Below are positions 1 to 6,024 of a stretch of 7,288 nucleotides of DNA, piece by piece. Source of the DNA: Bdellovibrionales bacterium (GTDB lineage Bacteria; Bdellovibrionota; JAFGOL01); the NCBI GenBank assembly GCA_022707945.1, contig JAKIZQ010000054.1, positions 393-7,680 on the forward strand, in the 5' to 3' direction. Each line of letters starts with the position of its first letter. The stretch's first letter is position 1. The notes under the pieces were generated by a model. It did not search any database. It was not told the origin of the DNA and saw only the letters and a list, made by a program, of their open reading frames with translations. Both the position numbers and the translations under genes were made by a program.

Positions 1-75
1 AAGTGGGTCTATAGTACTGTCTGGGCTATAGGTTGTATGTATATGAAGGTCTGCTACTGTCATAATATTTAGCAT
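1..75 (-). CDS. PHP-domain protein, N-terminal fragment (cut by window edge)
   Basis: Reading the minus strand from an ATG at 75-73 gives 25 residues that stay open to the window edge. Residues 9-20 read DLHIHTTYSPDS, which is the first metal-binding motif of the PHP (polymerase and histidinol phosphatase) superfamily: H-x-H after an acidic residue, followed by T-x-Y-S. PHP proteins are metal-dependent phosphoesterases, including histidinol phosphatases, PolX/DnaE domains and TrpH-like nucleases. The fragment is too short to choose among these. The motif sitting within about 10 residues of the start suggests a stand-alone PHP protein. A second in-frame ATG lies at 63-61. The one at 75 has a weak AGG 3 bases upstream and the other has nothing, so the start is uncertain. 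The gene is divergent from the lolC/E-like gene. Confidence 0.72.
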   Translation of the reverse strand, partial: MLNIMTVADLHIHTTYSPDSTIDPL

Positions 76-136
76 AAACCTAGTTGGCTTTTAATCAAGT
101 TTAAAATAAAACATCATTATAAAGAGGTAATTTTTT
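76..136. promoter_or_regulatory. Divergent intergenic region with candidate promoters in both directions
   Basis: This 61-bp AT-rich gap separates the leftward PHP gene from the rightward permease gene, so it should hold both promoters. On the minus strand there is an exact TATAAT at 121-116, with no convincing -35 box upstream. It would start a transcript near 109, about 34 bases before the PHP start codon. On the plus strand TTGGCT (84-89) and TAAAAC (107-112) are 17 bases apart, each matching 4 of 6 consensus positions, and would start a transcript just before the permease ribosome-binding site. If both are used, the promoters overlap and the two polymerases would exclude each other. All of this is by eye on AT-rich sequence, where chance matches are common. 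Confidence 0.35.
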
Positions 137-139
137 TTG
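124..139 (+). promoter_or_regulatory. Ribosome-binding site and T-tract that decide the TTG start of the permease gene
   Basis: GAGG at 124-127 is followed 9 bases later by TTG at 137-139. An in-frame TAA at 128-130 excludes any start further upstream, and no other in-frame ATG, GTG or TTG occurs before the first membrane segment, so TTG is the start. The spacer contains a run of eight T's (131-138) whose last two bases are part of the start codon. Confidence 0.6.
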
Positions 140-1315
140 GGTGTTAAAGGTTTTATAGTAAAAAAACTTATTTCTATAGATGGGAAGAAACCTAGTATCA
201 TATCTATATTCGGTGTTGCAGGTGTTTTCCTTGGTGTTTTTTCTATAATCACAGTTGTCTCTGTCATGTTTGGTTTTCAAGATCAATTAATAAAAAGGAT
301 AACCGGGAACCAGCCACATATATATATAACAGATGAAAAAACCAGTTCTTCTATGGAGCAGTGGAAGGACGTCGTTAAATCATTAAAAGGTATTGATGGT
401 GTTGTTTCTCCTTATGTTGAGAATGAAGTAATCTTGTATGTTAACAACTTAACATTAGGTGCTGTATCTTTTAGTGTTTCAAATGAAATGTTTAAATTGA
501 TGTCTTCTTTGGAGCTTGAACATAGACAAGTTGTGTTGGGAGAACAACTGGGGTTGATGAACCAATTGGTAAAGATGGATAGTGTTGAGGTGGTGTCTGG
601 GTGGGAAGCTGTTTCTTCTTCCATTTCACCAAAATTAAGGACATTCGTAGTTAAAGATTTTATAAGAACAGGGACATATGCAAGAGATCTTAAGTATGCT
701 TATTTTGATCTAAAGGATTCAATGGACTATTTTACCCCCGTAAAAGGTGTCCCGTCAGGAGTTGCTGTTCTTTGTAACAATGTCTCTGAAATAGACTACG
801 TTTATTCTGAAATAAAAGTTCGACTCAAAAATATGAATAATGTAAAGATTCAAACATGGAAAGACAGGAATAATAAACTGTTTAATTCGCTAGAGCTTGA
901 AAGGATGGCGATGATAATAACTTTATTTTTTATTATATTGGTTGCTAGTTTTTCTATAACTGTTTCTTTGGTTATGATGGTGGAATCAAAAAGAGCAGAA
1001 TTTGCTGTTCTTTCTTCCATGGGACTTTGTACCAAGGAGCTTAAAAAAATAGTAACTTATGTTGCGTTAAGCAAGGGTGTTGTAGGCGCTCTTTTGGGAG
1101 GAATAGTCGGAACCTTGTTCTGTTATTTAATACAGAAATATAGAATAATTACATTGCCATCTATATATTATGACACTTATTTGCCGATCAGAATGGATTT
1201 TTGGTTTAATGCCATGGTGGTTGTTTTAGCAATATTTATATGTATTCTAGGGGTTCTCTTCCCTCTAAGAATGGTATCCAAGATATCAATAACCAATGAG
1301 CTTAGAAAGAATTGA
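137..1315 (+). CDS. LolC/LolE-family lipoprotein-releasing ABC transporter permease
   Basis: This is an inner-membrane permease of the Lol system, which with the ATPase LolD extracts lipoproteins from the inner membrane for transfer to the outer membrane. The 392 residues have the MacB/LolCE layout: a hydrophobic helix at about 21-45, a large periplasmic domain at about 47-253, and three C-terminal helices at about 258-282, 304-333 and 356-378. The cytoplasmic stretch ESKRAEFAVLSSMG (283-296), between helices 2 and 3, matches the family's coupling-helix region that contacts the ATPase. The VSVMFGF segment and the HIYITD stretch near residue 60 also fit LolC/E. The length is close to the usual 400-415. 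There is no lolD in the window, although lolD often sits beside lolC, and only one permease is present, so LolC and LolE cannot be told apart. A general FtsX-like permease is the alternative. Translation starts at TTG. Confidence 0.85.
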   Translation: MGVKGFIVKKLISIDGKKPSIISIFGVAGVFLGVFSIITVVSVMFGFQDQLIKRITGNQPHIYITDEKTSSSMEQWKDVVKSLKGIDGVVSPYVENEVILYVNNLTLGAVSFSVSNEMFKLMSSLELEHRQVVLGEQLGLMNQLVKMDSVEVVSGWEAVSSSISPKLRTFVVKDFIRTGTYARDLKYAYFDLKDSMDYFTPVKGVPSGVAVLCNNVSEIDYVYSEIKVRLKNMNNVKIQTWKDRNNKLFNSLELERMAMIITLFFIILVASFSITVSLVMMVESKRAEFAVLSSMGLCTKELKKIVTYVALSKGVVGALLGGIVGTLFCYLIQKYRIITLPSIYYDTYLPIRMDFWFNAMVVVLAIFICILGVLFPLRMVSKISITNELRKN

Positions 1316-2911
1316 TTTGTACCTTTCTTATGATAGATAAACGTTTATGTTGAATGATTACAAAGGTCTGACGCATCTTAAATCAATGGATATTGAACAG
1401 CTAAGAAAGCTGTCAGATGAACTTAGAGAAGAAATAATAAGTTGTGTTTCAAAGAATGGTGGTCACTTAGCTTCTTCTTTAGGAGCGGTTGATATAGCGA
1501 TCGCCCTTCATTATGTATTCAACAGCCCTTATGACAAGATCATCTGGGATGTTGGTCACCAAGCTTATGCACACAAATTACTTACAGGGAGAGATCTTTC
1601 TTTTTTAAGGAGCAAGAATGGTGTTGCCGGCTTTCCAAAACCACAAGAAAGTGAGCACGATCAATTTGTAGCAGGACATGCTGGTGTTTCTGTTTCTCAG
1701 GCAGCTGGTCTTGCAAAAATGTATCCAGGCAATTTTTCTATAGCTGTAATAGGCGATGGTTCAATGACTAGCGGCATGGTCTATGAGGCAATGAATCACG
1801 CAGGCTCTATGGGACTTGGTAATCTTGTTGTGGTCCTTAATGACAATGAAATGAGTATCTCAAAGAACGTTGGTGCTATATCGTCTTTTGTAAGTAAGAA
1901 CATAATTAACAGCACTTATTATCAAAAGGTAAGAGCAGAGATAAAGTCTTTATTGGCCGCTGCTCCTTTACAAAAAACATTTAATATAGATCTTGTAGAA
2001 CTTGTTAAAAAAATAAGAAGTTCAGCAGTAACACTTATAGCTCCAGAAGCTTTTTTTGAGGCTTTTGGTTTTAGATATATAGGACCTATAGACGGTCATG
2101 ATATGGAAGTTCTGATAAAAACATTTAGGAACATCCCCTTTGGAGAAAAAGATCCAGCACCAATATTACTTCATTTAGTCACCAAAAAAGGTAAGGGATA
2201 TCCATACGCAGAAGAAGATCCTTCTTTATTCCACGGCATAAGTTGTTTTAATACTAAAACAGGGCGCTCAGAATCAAAGAGAACTCAACAAACTTTTACA
2301 TCTGTGTTTGGAGAAACATTAACAGAGTTGGCTTGTAAGGACAGTAAAATAGTTGCTGTAACAGCAGCAATGAAAGAAGGTACTGGTTTGGATATATTTG
2401 AAAAGACACACAAGGATAGATTTTACGATGTCGGTATTGCAGAACAACATGCAGTTACTTTTGCATCTGCCTTGGCAAAAAGTGGTCTAAAGCCAGTTGT
2501 GGCAATATATTCAACTTTTATGCAAAGAAGTATTGATCAAGTCTTTCATGATGTAGCATTAAATAATCTTCATGTTGTATTTTGTATGGATAGGGCTGGG
2601 TTAGTCGGTGAAGACGGTTCAACCCATCATGGTGTCTTTGATATATCTTTGCTGAGGTGTATCCCCAGACTTACTATAATGTCACCATCGAATGCCCCAG
2701 AACTTTCTGCAATGATGATCTATGCTCTGGAAAAATGTAATGGTCCTGTTTTTATAAGATACCCAAGGGGCTGTGTCCCAGAATGGGAACATGAAGATCT
2801 TGTTAATAAAAAACACCATGAGATAAAAGATAATTCATCTAGATTGATATTTAGCAACAATGCAGAAAAAGAACATATTACTATATTTGGGTTAGGTTAT
2901 TCGGCATATAC

Positions 2912-2940
2912 TTGTTTAGAGGCTGTAAACCAATAGACAC
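2912..2940 (+). other. Deletion junction within dxs
   Basis: The first frame reads CLEAVNQ and stops at TAG 2934-2936. The next frame over the same bases reads CKPIDTE, where KPID is the conserved continuation that family members reach only about 15-17 residues later. The segment normally between them, including the conserved R-F before KP-D, is absent. Restoring the frame requires inserting 3n+1 bases, so roughly 43-52 bases were lost. The exact breakpoint cannot be placed, because the bases around GGCTGTAAA serve both frames. Confidence 0.75.
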
Positions 2941-3183
2941 AGAAACACTAAAAAAAGAACTTAAATCTAGTATGGGCATCATAACTGTTGAGGAGAATTG
3001 TCTTGGTGGTGGTTATGGTTCTGCAGTGCTAGAAACTATTTGTGATGAATTTGGTTGTGTTAAGGTTCCATTTAAAAGGATAGGCATAAGAGATCATTTT
3101 GTTGAACATGCAGCTCAAAATATTTTAAGGACAGAAGAAAACATCGATGTTGATTCTGTAAAATCTGCTATTTTAGAGATGTT

Positions 3184-3198
3184 AAGGGAACACTATTG
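3184..3198 (+). promoter_or_regulatory. Ribosome-binding site and TTG start of tlyA
   Basis: AAGGGA at 3184-3189 lies 6 bases ahead of the TTG at 3196-3198, inside the end of dxs. The TTG shares bases with the dxs stop codon (TTGA), an arrangement typical of translational coupling. The spacing supports TTG as the true start even though it is not ATG. Confidence 0.6.
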
Positions 3199-3963
3199 AA
3201 GACAAAAAAAATAAAAGTAGACCTGGCCTTGGTGGAAAATGGTCTTGCTAGTGATCTTGATCATGCACGTTCTATGATAAGTTGTGGTTTGATATTCCTT
3301 GGAGATAAACAAATAAAGAATAATTCTTATGTAGATGAAGATGAATTGTTGAAAGTAGGTTTTAGGATAAAAGATAAAAAAGATAATGTTAGTCGTGGTG
3401 GGATAAAATTAAGCTCTGTTTTTGATGCTGTCGATATCGATGTTAAGGATAAAATTTGCATGGATGTCGGAGCTTCTACAGGTGGCTTTACTGAGTTGTT
3501 GTTAAAAAAAGGTGCTTCTAAGGTGTATTCAATAGATGTTGGCAAGAACCTTATAGACTACAAATTAAGGGTTAATGAAAAGGTTGTCGTTCTAGAAGGT
3601 ATTAATGCAAGATTCTTGGACCAAGATCCTCTTATAAAAAATACTATCCCTGATAGCAGTGTAGATGTAGTTGTGATGGACCTTAGTTTTATATCCCTAA
3701 AACTTGTTCTGCCAAGGGTGCTTACTTATATGAAACCTGGCGCCACCATCATACCTCTTATAAAACCACAGTTTGAAGTAGAAGCTAAAGAAGTTCCCCA
3801 GGGCGGTGTTGTTCGTGATGAAGATGTTATTAATAGAGTGTTGCTTGATATGAGAAGGTTTATTGAAAAATTAGGGTTTAATGTAATGGAGCTGATCCCA
3901 TCAAAGATACAGGGGGCTTGTGGTAACCAAGAATACTTTTTTGTGTGCTTACTAACAGGCTAA
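3196..3963 (+). CDS. tlyA: TlyA-family rRNA (cytidine-2'-O)-methyltransferase
   Basis: TlyA methylates the ribose of cytidine in rRNA, 23S C1920 and in some lineages also 16S C1409 (E. coli numbering), using S-adenosylmethionine. In several bacteria it affects capreomycin susceptibility, and it is often misnamed hemolysin A. The 255 residues show an S4 RNA-binding domain (about 5-54), the SRGGIKL linker (66-72) and a Rossmann-type methyltransferase domain with the SAM loop DVGASTGG (90-97), SIDVG (112-116), DLSFISL (162-168), KPQFEV (190-195) and GGVVRD (203-208). The K-D-K-E tetrad of FtsJ/TlyA methyltransferases is present as K71, D162, K190 and E246. The protein ends just after NQEYFF and lacks the C-terminal extension of mycobacterial TlyA, which leans toward the type that methylates 23S only; this is inference. 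The TTG start overlaps the end of dxs, suggesting coupling to it. Confidence 0.9.
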   Translation: MKTKKIKVDLALVENGLASDLDHARSMISCGLIFLGDKQIKNNSYVDEDELLKVGFRIKDKKDNVSRGGIKLSSVFDAVDIDVKDKICMDVGASTGGFTELLLKKGASKVYSIDVGKNLIDYKLRVNEKVVVLEGINARFLDQDPLIKNTIPDSSVDVVVMDLSFISLKLVLPRVLTYMKPGATIIPLIKPQFEVEAKEVPQGGVVRDEDVINRVLLDMRRFIEKLGFNVMELIPSKIQGACGNQEYFFVCLLTG

Positions 3964-3972
3964 TGGTATTAT

Positions 3973-4998
3973 GTGTTAATGGAAAGAAGAGAAGCCATAT
4001 TTTATGTTCAGTTATTAGATAATAAAACAAGGTGTGAACTTTGTGGTCACAACTGTCTTATCTCAGATTCAATGTTTGGTAACTGTGGTGTAAGAAGGAA
4101 TATAGACGGCGTTCTCTATTCCCTTAATTATGGGAAAGTGAGCGCGTTAATGATAGATCCAATAGAAAAAAAGCCATTGTATCATTTTTATCCTGGTAGC
4201 AAGACATTATCCATAGCTCTTAGTGGCTGTAATTTTAAGTGTGATTTTTGTCAGAACAGCGACATTTCTCAAATAAATGATCCATCAAAAATACAGGGAG
4301 AAAAATTAAACCCAGAAGATATTATAAAAATAGCTAAAGCAAAGAATGTTAATATTATTTCTTATACCTATACAGAGCCAACTGTTTTTTATGAATTCAT
4401 GATAGAAACAGCGATGTTGGCAAAAACAGCAGGAATGTATAACGTAGTGGTGAGTAACGGTTTTATGAACCCTAAACCACTAAAGGAACTAATTAAGTTC
4501 ACAGACGCTTTTAATATAGATCTTAAAAGTTTTAGACAACCAACTTATCAAAAGATCATAGGTGGTAATCTTGATATTGTGCTTGAGAACCTTGACACCA
4601 TATCAAAGAGTTCTGCTTGGCTGGAAGTAACTACACTCCTTGTCCCAGACCTTAACGATTCAAAAGAAGAAATAGAAGACATAGCTAGATTCGTTAACGC
4701 ATTAAGCCCAACAGTACCTTGGCATATAAGTAAATTTCATCCAGATTATAAGAGACAGAGTGCTACAGAAACACCACAAGAAACATTATTAACAGCATAT
4801 AACATAGGCAAAGAGATAGGTCTTAAATATGTTTATGTAGGTAATGTTGTTGATAGAAAGTTATCTTCTACATATTGTTCTAAATGTAATGAAGAGGTTA
4901 TTGGTAGAGAGGGTCTTAGTGTTTACATAAAGGACGAGATGAATTCTCTAAAAGGTAAGTGTAAAAAATGTGGAAAAAATATAGATGGGAGGTTTTAG
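3973..4998 (+). CDS. amrS: AmmeMemoRadiSam-system radical SAM enzyme (AmrS family)
   Basis: This is a radical S-adenosylmethionine protein of the PflA-like family named for its association with AMMECR1 and Memo proteins; its reaction is not established to my knowledge. The 341 residues contain an N-terminal cysteine cluster C21-x2-C24-x3-C28-x9-C38, the conserved block KVSALMIDPIEKKPLYHFYP (55-74), the 4Fe-4S motif C86-x3-C90-x2-C93 within SGCNFKCDFCQN, a YTYTEPT stretch (131-137), NIDLKSF (181-187), WHISKFHP (250-257) and a C-terminal zinc-ribbon-like pair C302/C305 and C330/C333. This architecture is full length for the family and separates it from true pyruvate formate-lyase activases, which lack the flanking cysteine clusters. 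GTG 3973 is the furthest-upstream start; ATG 3979 two codons later is equally possible, and neither has a good ribosome-binding site. No AMMECR1 or Memo gene is in the window. Confidence 0.87.
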   Translation: MLMERREAIFYVQLLDNKTRCELCGHNCLISDSMFGNCGVRRNIDGVLYSLNYGKVSALMIDPIEKKPLYHFYPGSKTLSIALSGCNFKCDFCQNSDISQINDPSKIQGEKLNPEDIIKIAKAKNVNIISYTYTEPTVFYEFMIETAMLAKTAGMYNVVVSNGFMNPKPLKELIKFTDAFNIDLKSFRQPTYQKIIGGNLDIVLENLDTISKSSAWLEVTTLLVPDLNDSKEEIEDIARFVNALSPTVPWHISKFHPDYKRQSATETPQETLLTAYNIGKEIGLKYVYVGNVVDRKLSSTYCSKCNEEVIGREGLSVYIKDEMNSLKGKCKKCGKNIDGRF

Positions 4999-5004
4999 AA
5001 GATG
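4987..5004 (+). promoter_or_regulatory. Ribosome-binding site of the TM1266-type gene
   Basis: GGGAGG at 4987-4992, inside the last codons of the radical SAM gene, lies 9 bases before ATG 5002. It is one of the strongest Shine-Dalgarno sequences in the window and fixes the start of the small downstream gene. Confidence 0.6.
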
Positions 5005-5259
5005 GAGAAGACAGTTTTAATAGTTCTTATAGGTAACAGAAAAGAAGCAGCCGTAACTATACAAAAAATATTAACAGATTGGGGCTGTACTATAAAAACA
5101 AGACTTGGTATTCATGATGGTGTTCTTGATAATTGTACCAACAGCGGCTTGTTGATATTGGATATAGTTGGACAAAAAGAAAAGAATGAAGAAATGACGA
5201 GGAAGATAAATCTTATACATGGCGTTAAGGCTCAGCTTGTTACTTTATCCATAGATTAA
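5002..5259 (+). CDS. TM1266-type small ACT-like protein (putative iron-only hydrogenase system regulator)
   Basis: The 85 residues match the TM1266 family in length and pattern: an opening strand (EKTVLIVLIGNR, 2-13), a helix ending in ILTDWG (23-28), a turn with RLGIHDGV (34-41), a hydrophobic strand GLLILDIVG (49-57), then a helix and a closing KINLIHGVKAQL segment (68-79). This is a ferredoxin-like (ACT/NikR C-terminal-like) fold with no DNA-binding domain. Family members are annotated as putative regulators of [FeFe]-hydrogenase systems because they lie near hydrogenase maturation genes; the molecular function is not proven. Here the gene follows the radical SAM gene with a 3-base gap and a strong ribosome-binding site, so the two are almost certainly co-transcribed. 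Its stop codon lies inside the 3' end of uppP on the other strand. A generic ACT-like protein is the alternative. Confidence 0.7.
   Translation: MEKTVLIVLIGNRKEAAVTIQKILTDWGCTIKTRLGIHDGVLDNCTNSGLLILDIVGQKEKNEEMTRKINLIHGVKAQLVTLSID
5245..5259. other. Convergent 3' overlap of two coding regions
   Basis: The TM1266-type gene ends with TAA at 5257-5259 on the plus strand and uppP ends with TAA at 5247-5245 on the minus strand, so their last five codons share 15 bases. I see no hairpin followed by a T-run on either strand here, so transcripts probably run into the opposing gene. Confidence 0.8.
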
Positions 5260-6024
5260 TATTATTGTTGCCAAGACGATCCTATAAATACTAAATGGCC
5301 AGAGTTTTGTTCTTGGTATTAATTTGAGCAAGGATATTATGGCTACCCACCCAACCAAGAATGAAACCACGAAACCAATTATAAGCATCGTTATTTCATG
5401 ACTAGATAATATAGCCTTTGTTTTTAGAAGTTCATAACCGCAGGCTGCCACCATTATTGGCACAGCGCATATAAAAGAGTACATAGAAGCCTTTCTATAA
5501 CCCATGCCAGAGAATATTCCTCCAGATATAGTTATGCCAGATCGACTCATTCCGGGCCATAATGATAGGCACTGAAAAAGACCTATTATCAAAGAACCCC
5601 TATACGTAACATCAACGTCGGTTTTCTTTTTATATTGATACCTGTCAGCAATTAACATTATTATGCTGCCAACAATAAGAGAGATGGCTACAGATTTTGG
5701 GTTGAACAAGTATTCCTTTATTACTCCATGAAACAAAGCTCCTACTATTATTGCCGGCATCATGGTTATTATGATGTGTATTACGTTAGGGAATACTTCA
5801 AGATTTGGTCTTATTTTTACATATTCTCTAAATTTAGGTCTATATATTATGGCTACGGCCATTATAGATCCAAGCTGTATTGCTATATCAAAGGTTTTTG
5901 CAAACTCGCCACCAAAATCCAATATATTGCCAGATATTATTAAGTGCCCCGTAGAAGAGATTGGTAAAAATTCTGTTAACCCCTGTACTATCCCAAGTAT
6001 TAACGTCTTATATATGTCTAACAT
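5245..6024 (-). CDS. uppP: Undecaprenyl-diphosphate phosphatase (UppP/BacA family)
   Basis: UppP is an integral inner-membrane phosphatase that converts undecaprenyl diphosphate to undecaprenyl phosphate, recycling the lipid carrier for peptidoglycan and other cell-wall polymers; overproduction gives bacitracin resistance. The 259 residues are near the usual 260-275 and very hydrophobic, with several membrane segments. Both family signatures are present: QGLTEFLPISSTGHL at 14-28 (acidic residue E18, S23/S24, H27) and PGMSRSG at 157-163 with the essential Arg161. GYRKASMYSFICAVPIM (175-191) fits the conserved stretch after the second motif. The ATG start at 6024-6022 overlaps the uvrA 3' end by 17 bp and has a strong ribosome-binding site, so it is translated from the uvrA transcript. 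Its product depends on isoprenoid supply, which makes the broken dxs nearby notable. Confidence 0.93.
   Translation of the reverse strand: MLDIYKTLILGIVQGLTEFLPISSTGHLIISGNILDFGGEFAKTFDIAIQLGSIMAVAIIYRPKFREYVKIRPNLEVFPNVIHIIITMMPAIIVGALFHGVIKEYLFNPKSVAISLIVGSIIMLIADRYQYKKKTDVDVTYRGSLIIGLFQCLSLWPGMSRSGITISGGIFSGMGYRKASMYSFICAVPIMVAACGYELLKTKAILSSHEITMLIIGFVVSFLVGWVAIISLLKLIPRTKLWPFSIYRIVLATIILIYG

Larger units (their letters stand above)
1347..3199 (+). pseudogene. dxs: 1-deoxy-D-xylulose-5-phosphate synthase, broken by an internal deletion with frameshift
   Basis: Dxs is a thiamine-diphosphate enzyme that condenses pyruvate with glyceraldehyde 3-phosphate, the first step of the MEP isoprenoid pathway and also a source for thiamine and pyridoxal. 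The first frame (1347-2936, 529 codons) keeps every catalytic region: GGH at 38-40, GHQAY at 70-74, the cofactor motif GDGSMTSG at 136-143 with NDNEMS at 165-170, PIDGHD at 247-252, IAEQHAV with the catalytic Glu366, DRAGLVGEDGSTHHG at 415-429 and the substrate arginine region RYPRG at 471-475. It then stops inside the C-terminal domain. The rest of that domain, from KPID onward, lies in another frame to 3199. The two parts sum to about 618 residues against about 620-635 for the family, so 15-17 residues are missing. ATG 1347 has a poor ribosome-binding site but is the first start after an in-frame TAA. The gap to the permease gene is 31 bp. Confidence 0.88.
2912..3199 (+). pseudogene. dxs: Detached C-terminal part of Dxs
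   Basis: This frame is open from an incidental TTG at 2912 and encodes recognisable Dxs C-terminal domain from KPIDTETL on: TVEENCLGGGYGSAVLE, then GIRDHFVEHA and a helical tail ending in REHY. These match the transketolase C-terminal domain of Dxs in order and spacing. Neither TTG 2912 nor the later ATG at 2971 has a ribosome-binding site, so separate translation is unlikely. Its TGA stop (3197-3199) overlaps the TTG start of tlyA by three bases. Confidence 0.75.

Noticed and set aside
412..1035. Minus-strand open frames inside the permease gene
   Set aside because: They lie opposite a well-supported conserved gene and encode low-complexity sequence with no recognisable family.
2890..2960. 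Programmed ribosomal frameshift joining the two dxs frames
   Set aside because: No slippery heptamer or downstream structure was seen, and a one-base shift would not restore the 15-17 missing residues.
3971..3979. ATG at 3971 as the start of the radical SAM gene
   Set aside because: It is out of frame and reaches TAA after two codons. The frame starts at GTG 3973 or ATG 3979.
5271..5316. Inverted repeat CCAAGA ... TCTTGG near the convergent gene ends
   Set aside because: The arms are only 6 bases with a 34-base loop, there is no T-run, and both arms lie inside the uppP coding region.
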